From the NCBI GenBank assembly GCA_024743055.1, contig JANSXH010000002.1, positions 1 through 64,000 on the forward strand: 64,000 nt of DNA, written 5' to 3'. Source of the stretch: Pseudomonadota bacterium (GTDB taxonomy: Bacteria; Pseudomonadota; Alphaproteobacteria; Sneathiellales; Sneathiellaceae). This document shows positions 59,166 to 64,000 of the stretch, one piece after another (the stretch's first letter is position 1; every line of letters begins with the position of its first letter). The position numbers and the translations under genes were made by a program. The notes under the pieces are model-generated. The model ran no database searches and was not told the origin of the DNA. It saw only the letters and a program-made list of their open reading frames with translations.

Positions 59166-59843
59166 ATGAATTTTGATTCAGTTGTCCACGGACGGCGATC
59201 CATCCGTGGCTACAAGCCTGATCCGATCCCGAAGGAAGTTCTCCAGGAAATCATCGAAATCGCCACCCGGGCCCCCTCCTCCATGAATACGCAACCCTGG
59301 CATCTGCATGTGATTAGCGGGGAGCCGCTTAACCGTATTCGTGCCGGCAATACGGAACGCAATCTGGCCGGGGTTCCCCCTTCAAGGGAATTCCGGGTCG
59401 AGGGGAAATATGAGGGCAAGCATCGCGATCGTCAGGTCAAGGTCGCCATCCAGCTGTTTGAAGCCATGGGCATCGAACGACATGATGCAGAGCGGCGCCA
59501 GGATTGGGTGCTGCGCGGGTTCCGACAGTTTGATGCACCGGTTTCGGTGATCGTGGCTTACGATAAGGAACTACAAGGTGACATCCGTCATTTCGACCTC
59601 GGCGCCGTCACCTACGGCCTCGCCCTCGCTGCCTGGAGCCGAGGCATCGGTTCCGTCATCAACAGCCAAGGCATCATGCAATCCCCCGTCGTCCGCGAAC
59701 ATGCCGGCATCCCCGAAAACCATGTCATCCAGACGTCGGTTGCGATGGGGTATCCAGACTATGATTTCCCGGCCAACGAAGTTGTCTCCACCCGCCGCCC
59801 TGTGGAAGAAGTTGCAACTTTTATCGGGTTTGAGGAGGGGTGA
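59166..59843 (+). CDS. Nitroreductase family protein
   Basis: A 225-residue FMN-dependent nitroreductase-fold protein: HGRRSIRGYKPDPIPKEVLQ (about 8-27, FMN Arg), IATRAPSSMNTQPWHLHVIS, GLALAAWSRGIGSVINSQGI and VAMGYPDYDFPANEV at the end. The Asn-Thr-Gln-Pro-Trp segment is typical for FMN phosphate or ring contacts. Acts on nitro, enone or halogen substrates in other family members; the substrate here is unknown. It is 146 nt behind the BVMO. Confidence 0.85.
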   Translation: MNFDSVVHGRRSIRGYKPDPIPKEVLQEIIEIATRAPSSMNTQPWHLHVISGEPLNRIRAGNTERNLAGVPPSREFRVEGKYEGKHRDRQVKVAIQLFEAMGIERHDAERRQDWVLRGFRQFDAPVSVIVAYDKELQGDIRHFDLGAVTYGLALAAWSRGIGSVINSQGIMQSPVVREHAGIPENHVIQTSVAMGYPDYDFPANEVVSTRRPVEEVATFIGFEEG

Positions 59844-60149
59844 TTGACAGACTGCTAAGACCACTATTGGCATATTAATTGAGTGTTGCCAGGAGATGTA
59901 CTAGCGCAGTCTCACAGTTACTAAATTTCGCGAGTTCCAAACTCGATACTACCTCAATCAATGAGCAACTATTTACTCCATACTGCTCTATTTCGCTCGT
60001 AGAGGAGTACATCTAGCCAATCAAATTTACTACCTATATACGAATTATTAAAGTTTTTTATGCCACTTTGGATTGGCTTATTGGTTGGCGACGTTGTTTC
60101 TCGCTAAAAATTTTGAACAGAGATATCTATTGTGTCCTAAGGAAGATCC
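59844..60149. other. AT-rich gene-free spacer
   Basis: 306 nt without a convincing gene, RNA or terminator. The base composition is clearly more AT-rich than the flanking nitroreductase. It probably carries the promoter for the orphan gene at 60150 (GGAAGATCC before its ATG). Confidence 0.5.
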
Positions 60150-60635
60150 ATGCGGAAAGCTCTATTTCTATTTGTAACAGTACCACTTATTGCACTTACT
60201 GCCATCCTTGGCACTTTTGAAGGGCTTGGTATTCTACCTGAAACAAAAGTTGTATTGGGTAAAGATATATCAAATCGTCACCTCCAAACCCTCATTGATA
60301 CTTCAATTGTCGCGCCTTCTGACAACATTGAGTATTTCTTTTCTGACGGTGTTTTTAATGTATTGGAAGGCGGACAGTTACTGACGGATAATAGGCTGGT
60401 AAGCTACGAACAAATAGATGGGACTTTGGCTGTCTATGAAATGCCGTACAGGGTGATCCAAAAAATTGAGTTACTGGAGAATGGTGATAGTTTTAACTTT
60501 AGCTCATATAAAATTTACGGAAACGAAACTGCAGAATGGGAATATGTGGTTATTTTTCTTTCTCATGACGAAGGAGGAGATCTGGCTTTCATTAAGGCGC
60601 TATCTGAAAAAGTCTCTAAATCCAAGCGCAAGTAA
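60150..60635 (+). CDS. Hypothetical membrane-anchored protein with a PH-like domain
   Basis: A 161-residue AT-rich gene. Signal anchor: ALFLFVTVPLIALTAILGTF (about 3-22). The remainder, with YFFSDGVFNVLEGGQLLTD, then RLVSYEQIDGTLAVYEMPY and IQKIELLENGDSFNFSSYKI, looks like a bacterial PH-like (bPH) beta-sandwich, the usual L-T-x-x-R-L-V-x-Y opening included. No close family recognised. It is flanked by AT-rich spacer on both sides, next to tRNA-Ser. Confidence 0.5.
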   Translation: MRKALFLFVTVPLIALTAILGTFEGLGILPETKVVLGKDISNRHLQTLIDTSIVAPSDNIEYFFSDGVFNVLEGGQLLTDNRLVSYEQIDGTLAVYEMPYRVIQKIELLENGDSFNFSSYKIYGNETAEWEYVVIFLSHDEGGDLAFIKALSEKVSKSKRK

Positions 60636-60797
60636 AATTGCTTGAACCAGCATTTAATCAAAATACCAGTTTCCAATTTCCATAGACGAGCAAGAGATAC
60701 CTCCGTGAGGTTCTGTTATAGAAAATTTACTTCAGAAATGTTTTAGGTGGAATTCCTATACTTTCCGATTTCATTCAAATCTTCATCTTAAGAAAAA

Positions 60798-60887
60798 TGG
60801 CGGTGAGGGTGGGATTCGAACCCACGATAGAGTTGCCCCTATTCATCCTTAGCAGGGATGCGCCTTAAGCCACTCGGCCACCTCACC
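60798..60887 (-). tRNA. tRNA-Ser (anticodon GCU)
   Basis: Read on the minus strand, the sequence starts GGTGAGGTGGCCGAGTGG and ends CCTCACCGCCA, with 3' CCA encoded. The 7-nt acceptor stem GGTGAGG/CCTCACC pairs perfectly. The anticodon stem-loop is CATCC-CTGCTAA-GGATG, anticodon GCT, which decodes AGC/AGU serine codons. A long variable arm (AATAGGGGCAACTCTATC) and the T-loop GGGTTCGAATCCC are present, all diagnostic for tRNA-Ser. Confidence 0.97.
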
Positions 60888-61025
60888 AGAGGCGGCAATA
60901 TGGCAGATTTTGTGGGACTGTCAAAGAGTTTTCTAGGCAGTCTCGGGAAAATTAGTTACCTCGGCTGTCACCGACATTTGTCTGATAAACAGCGAATGAA
61001 AATCGCTGTGGAATTGGGCTGGGCT

Positions 61026-61295
61026 CTAGCGTCCCAGCATCCATTCTCTGGCCATTTTCTGGGCCTTGGCGATTTCCTGAGAGGACATATCCATGGAAAT
61101 CTCTGCGCGGTTTTCGCGGGCTTCTTCAACCCCATTCATCGCGGCGAGATTAAACCATTTATGAGCGGATACGAGATCCTGCGGGACGCCGTCTCCCGTT
61201 GAAAACAGAAGACCGGCACGAAACTGATCATCTGCCTTACCGGCATCGGCACTCTTTAAAAACTTCTCAACATGTTTAACATTTACGCTTGCCAT
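61026..61295 (-). CDS. Sel1-like repeat protein
   Basis: An 89-residue protein with about one and a half Sel1/TPR-like repeats: SADAGKADDQFRAGLLFSTG then DGVPQDLVSAHKWFNLAAMN (about residues 15-55), the usual A-x-x-G-x-x-x-A-Q-x-x-L-G-x-x-Y and W-x-x-L-A-A-x pattern. Soluble, no signal. It lies between era and tRNA-Ser, in the slot where recO often follows era. Function unknown. Confidence 0.7.
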   Translation of the reverse strand: MASVNVKHVEKFLKSADAGKADDQFRAGLLFSTGDGVPQDLVSAHKWFNLAAMNGVEEARENRAEISMDMSSQEIAKAQKMAREWMLGR

Positions 61296-61547
61296 TGTTC
61301 TTCCCCACTAAACTTCAAATCAAAAGCTCTATTTCCTGTGTTTCAGAGCCCAACTTTGTTCATGACAAAGACATGATGTAAGGGGATTAGTTAATTTTTT
61401 GTTTCGCTTTTCACTAAATTAGGCTTGGAAACAGAAAAATCCGTAAAATTGTATATATTTTGGCCAAAAACAGCCAAAGCGAAGGGGAACGCTACGTTAC
61501 TTGGCGTCAAAAAACCGGGTTGGGATGATAAATTTTTCGTTTTCAGG

Positions 61548-62471
61548 TCAGGAATCTTTAGGGAAATCCAGTCCCATCTCCTGATACCTCTCCGGATCAT
61601 CGAGCCATTTTTCACGAACTTTGACAAACAGAAACAGATGCACTCGGCATCCAAGCATCTCTTCCAGCTCTTCTCGAGCCAAGGCGCCGATTTTCTTGAT
61701 GGTTTGCCCGCCCTTGCCCAAGACGATCGGTTTGTGATTGGCACGGGAGACAAAAATGATTTGCTGGATCTTGATTGAACCGTCTTTACGCTCTTCCCAA
61801 CTTTCTGTTTCCACTGTCAAGGAATAAGGAAGTTCCTGGTTCATGCGCAGGAAGAGCTTTTCCCTGGTAATCTCCGCTGCCAGATGCCGCATGGGGGCCA
61901 GCGCCAACTGATCCTCCGGGTAGAGCCATGGGCCCGCCGGCATTTCTTTTGCCAATGCCGCCCGAAGGTCGTCAACGCCATCGCCATTGAGAGCCGAGAT
62001 CATAAAGATGTCATCAAAGATTTCCTGCCTGGACAGGCTTTCGGCAAGTCCCAACAGCCGATCTCGTTTCAAGGCATCAATTTTATTGAGAATAACATGA
62101 GCACGACGGCCAGATTTTTGAAGACCGTCAATGATACGCTCCACATCTGCCGTAATGCCTTTTACCGCATCAACAATAAGAACAATCCGATCCGCATCTT
62201 GGGCTCCACCCCAGGCCGCCTCTACCATCGCTTTTTCCAGGCGCTTGGACGGCTTGAAGATGCCTGGCGTATCGACAAAGATAAGCTGACTACTTCCTTC
62301 CAGCGCAATCGCCGTCACCCGGGCGCGCGTCGTTTGAACCTTCGGCGAAACAATGGCGATTTTGGCCCCGACAAGCTGGTTAAGCAGTGTAGATTTTCCG
62401 GCATTGGGCGCACCAACCAAGGCCACATAGCCGCAGCGTTCCATTTCGTCCTTCTGTTCCTGCTCACTCAC
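61548..62471 (-). CDS. era: GTPase Era
   Basis: A 307-residue ribosome-assembly GTPase for the 30S subunit. G1 GAPNAGKST (about 19-27), G3 DTPGIF, G4 NKID, and a C-terminal KH domain with IVLGKGGQTIKKIG that binds the 3' end of 16S rRNA. Overlaps the rnc stop by 8 nt and is the last gene of lepB-rnc-era. recO, which often follows, is not seen here. Confidence 0.97.
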   Translation of the reverse strand: MSEQEQKDEMERCGYVALVGAPNAGKSTLLNQLVGAKIAIVSPKVQTTRARVTAIALEGSSQLIFVDTPGIFKPSKRLEKAMVEAAWGGAQDADRIVLIVDAVKGITADVERIIDGLQKSGRRAHVILNKIDALKRDRLLGLAESLSRQEIFDDIFMISALNGDGVDDLRAALAKEMPAGPWLYPEDQLALAPMRHLAAEITREKLFLRMNQELPYSLTVETESWEERKDGSIKIQQIIFVSRANHKPIVLGKGGQTIKKIGALAREELEEMLGCRVHLFLFVKVREKWLDDPERYQEMGLDFPKDS

Positions 62472-63162
62472 TTTGTAAACCTTTTAATAGCTTTTCTGCT
62501 GCGGCCTGTTCCGCCATACGCTTAGAGGATCCCTCCCCTTTGCAGCCTTGCAGACCGTCAACTGTCACTTCAATGACAAATCTAGGATCGTGGTCAGGGC
62601 CGGTTTCTTCAACGACGTGATAAACGGGATGCCCTTTCCCCTTCTTCGCCGCCCATTCCTGAAGCGCTGATTTAGCATCTTTTTTTGCCGCGTCCACCCG
62701 ATCGAAGCGTGACCACCAGCGAGACTTGATGAAATTTCGCGCAACCTGGTAGCCGCCATCGAGATAAAGGGCCGCGATCACGGCCTCAATAATATCCTCA
62801 AGAATAGCCGGATTTTGCTTTCCTCCTGCCGCCGCCAGATCATCAGACATTTTGATATACTGCGCCAGATCCATTTCTTCTGCGATCTCGGCCAGGGACT
62901 CCCGCCGGACCTGTGCATTGTAGCGACGGGACAGTTGGCCTGCTTCAGCTGTATCGAACCGCTTATAAAGCTCCTCACTAATGACCAGCCCTAGTACCCG
63001 ATCCCCCAGGAACTCCAGTCTTTCATAATCAAGGTCTGCCTTAGCGTGGCGATGTCCTTTTGTCAGAGATGAATGTGTAAGGGCGGCCTCCAGCAGAGAA
63101 ATGTCCTTGAATTCATGCTTCAATAAGGCCGTCAGGGTTTTTATGTCATCTGGCGGGCTCAT
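62464..63162 (-). CDS. rnc: Ribonuclease III
   Basis: A 232-residue dsRNA endonuclease. The signature ERLEFLGDRVLGLVISEELY (about 47-66) with metal-binding Glu and Asp, a second EDIIEAVIAALYLDGG with the catalytic Glu, and a C-terminal dsRNA-binding domain (PKSALQEWAAK-type ALQEWAAKKGKGHPVYHVVE, GEGSSKRMAEQAAAEKLL). The start is ATG 63162, which overlaps the lepB stop by one nt (TGATG); a longer frame upstream is not supported. Confidence 0.96.
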   Translation of the reverse strand: MSPPDDIKTLTALLKHEFKDISLLEAALTHSSLTKGHRHAKADLDYERLEFLGDRVLGLVISEELYKRFDTAEAGQLSRRYNAQVRRESLAEIAEEMDLAQYIKMSDDLAAAGGKQNPAILEDIIEAVIAALYLDGGYQVARNFIKSRWWSRFDRVDAAKKDAKSALQEWAAKKGKGHPVYHVVEETGPDHDPRFVIEVTVDGLQGCKGEGSSKRMAEQAAAEKLLKGLQSE

Positions 63163-63911
63163 CAGGAAAGAGAATCGAAAATCCGGTTCCACCTGATTGC
63201 AAAAGGATATTTCCAGATTTCATACCAGTCAGCTTCCCCATTGAGGGACATAAATATTATCTCAGCCCTGCCGACAAGATTCTCCAGGGGAATATATCCG
63301 ACCTGCGACAAGAACCGGCTATCCGTCGAATTATCCCGATTATCGCCCATGGCGAAAACATGCCCTGCCGGCACAGTATACACATCCGTATTATCCGCCA
63401 GGCCCCTGATACTTTCATCCAGGGTCAAGTATGTGCGGCCATCACTCAGGGTTTCCCGATATTGCGCAATACGTCGGGCATTTCCGAAACGATCCCGATC
63501 AACATAGTCTTCAACTCGTTCTCGCTTCACAGGAGATCCATTAATGATGAGCTGACCGTCTATCATCTGTAACTGATCCCCGGGGAGACCCATAATGCGT
63601 TTGATATAGTCTATTTCATCGCCGATGGGTTTTTTGAATACGGCAACATCCCCGCGATCAGGGACCTCACCAAAAATCCGACCGGAAAACGGGGCAATGC
63701 TGAAAGGAAAGGAATGGCGGCTATAGCCATAAGAGAATTTCGACACAAACAGATAATCACCAATCATCAATGTCGGCAGCATCGATTCAGACGGGATTTT
63801 GAAGGGCTCATAAGCGAAAGTCCGGATAACAACGGCGATAAGAACCGCATAGATAACCGTTCGTATGGTCTCACCAAAGCCGCCTTTGGCCTTAACTGCT
63901 TCTTCCTTCAT
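63162..63911 (-). CDS. lepB: Signal peptidase I
   Basis: A 249-residue membrane protease that removes signal peptides. One N-terminal helix (TVIYAVLIAVVIRTFAYEPF, about 18-37), catalytic Ser43 in PSESMLPT and Lys104 in DYIKRIMGLPGD, and AMGDNRDNSTDSR in box E. ATG 63911, with GGAAGAG upstream, is chosen over a GTG at 63953 that would add 14 residues. First of the lepB-rnc-era group. The frame remains open towards the window edge, but I see no acpS homology there. Confidence 0.95.
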   Translation of the reverse strand: MKEEAVKAKGGFGETIRTVIYAVLIAVVIRTFAYEPFKIPSESMLPTLMIGDYLFVSKFSYGYSRHSFPFSIAPFSGRIFGEVPDRGDVAVFKKPIGDEIDYIKRIMGLPGDQLQMIDGQLIINGSPVKRERVEDYVDRDRFGNARRIAQYRETLSDGRTYLTLDESIRGLADNTDVYTVPAGHVFAMGDNRDNSTDSRFLSQVGYIPLENLVGRAEIIFMSLNGEADWYEIWKYPFAIRWNRIFDSLS

Positions 63912-64000
63912 CAACTCTTCCAAACTGTTACAAAATATGCCCTTCAATTGCACGAACGAAGCGCACAGGCAACTGAATTCAAGGCCAATACGACGATCTG

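Noticed and set aside
60798..60887. Integration (att) site at tRNA-Ser
   Set aside because: No duplicate of the tRNA 3' end was found in the AT-rich strip beside it, and no integrase is present.
1..64000. CRISPR array, prophage or insertion sequence
   Set aside because: No regularly spaced repeats, phage genes or transposase frames were seen on either strand.
63912..64000. acpS or another gene upstream of lepB
   Set aside because: The frame of lepB stays open to the edge, but the residues do not resemble the AcpS C-terminus or any other recognised protein.

Overview
The window comes from the chromosome of a marine- or soil-type alphaproteobacterium with medium GC. The evidence is a CckA-type hybrid histidine kinase next to the flagellar block flgB-flgC-fliE-fliQ-fliR-flhB, the lepB-rnc-era order, and many acyl-CoA, flavin and phosphonate enzymes. 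A Sneathiella-like or other Rhodospirillales-related genus is my guess, from gene content only. I found no prophage, transposase or CRISPR array.

Layout. 1-4.5 kb: the end of an acyl-CoA ligase, a DUF2867 protein, a DCC/DUF4166 fusion, a saccharopine-dehydrogenase-like reductase and a CPD photolyase. 4.6-12.6 kb: a co-directional catabolic block (SDR, luciferase-like flavin oxidoreductase, two crotonases, Rieske oxygenase, glutamine-synthetase-like ligase) followed by a convergent N-acyl-amino-acid-deacylase-like amidohydrolase. 12.6-20.5 kb: exporters (EamA, LysE), cupin, VOC, a 32-residue membrane microprotein, GNAT, PhyH dioxygenase, a membrane class III cyclase, and a HlyD-CDF pair whose CDF lacks its metal ligands. 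20.7-28 kb: accessory DNA, with two copies of a DUF3592 gene and its promoter flanking a thioredoxin/permease/LysR module, then AT-rich orphan genes and a remnant of a flavin monooxygenase. 28-32.6 kb: a Baeyer-Villiger-type monooxygenase, an acyl-CoA synthetase with an in-frame palindromic duplication, and a YcaQ-type glycosylase. 32.6-42.6 kb: cckA and two divergent flagellar transcription units with CtrA-like boxes; the forward unit contains a secreted EndoU nuclease and a probable immunity gene. 42.6-56.4 kb: a PPTase and a phosphonate locus. 56.5-60.6 kb: a lipoprotein, a second BVMO, a nitroreductase and an AT-rich orphan. 60.8-64 kb: tRNA-Ser(GCU), a Sel1 protein, era, rnc and lepB.

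How the genes work together. The phosphonate locus encodes import of 2-aminoethylphosphonate (binding protein, ATPase, fused permease) and its hydrolytic breakdown: PhnW to phosphonoacetaldehyde, PhnY to phosphonoacetate, PhnA to acetate plus phosphate. A LysR regulator is divergent from phnW. A second operon encodes the oxidative route: a TmpA-like Fe/2-oxoglutarate dioxygenase and a PhnZ/TmpB-like HD oxygenase, preceded by a choline-kinase-like enzyme. This suggests that both aminoethyl and trimethylammonioethyl phosphonates are used. CckA next to flagellar genes with CtrA-like boxes fits the alphaproteobacterial CckA-CtrA control of motility.

The least expected items are the EndoU/immunity pair inside the flagellar cluster, the choline kinase in the tmpAB operon, the glutamine-synthetase/Rieske/crotonase block, and the ligand-less CDF paired with a HlyD adaptor.
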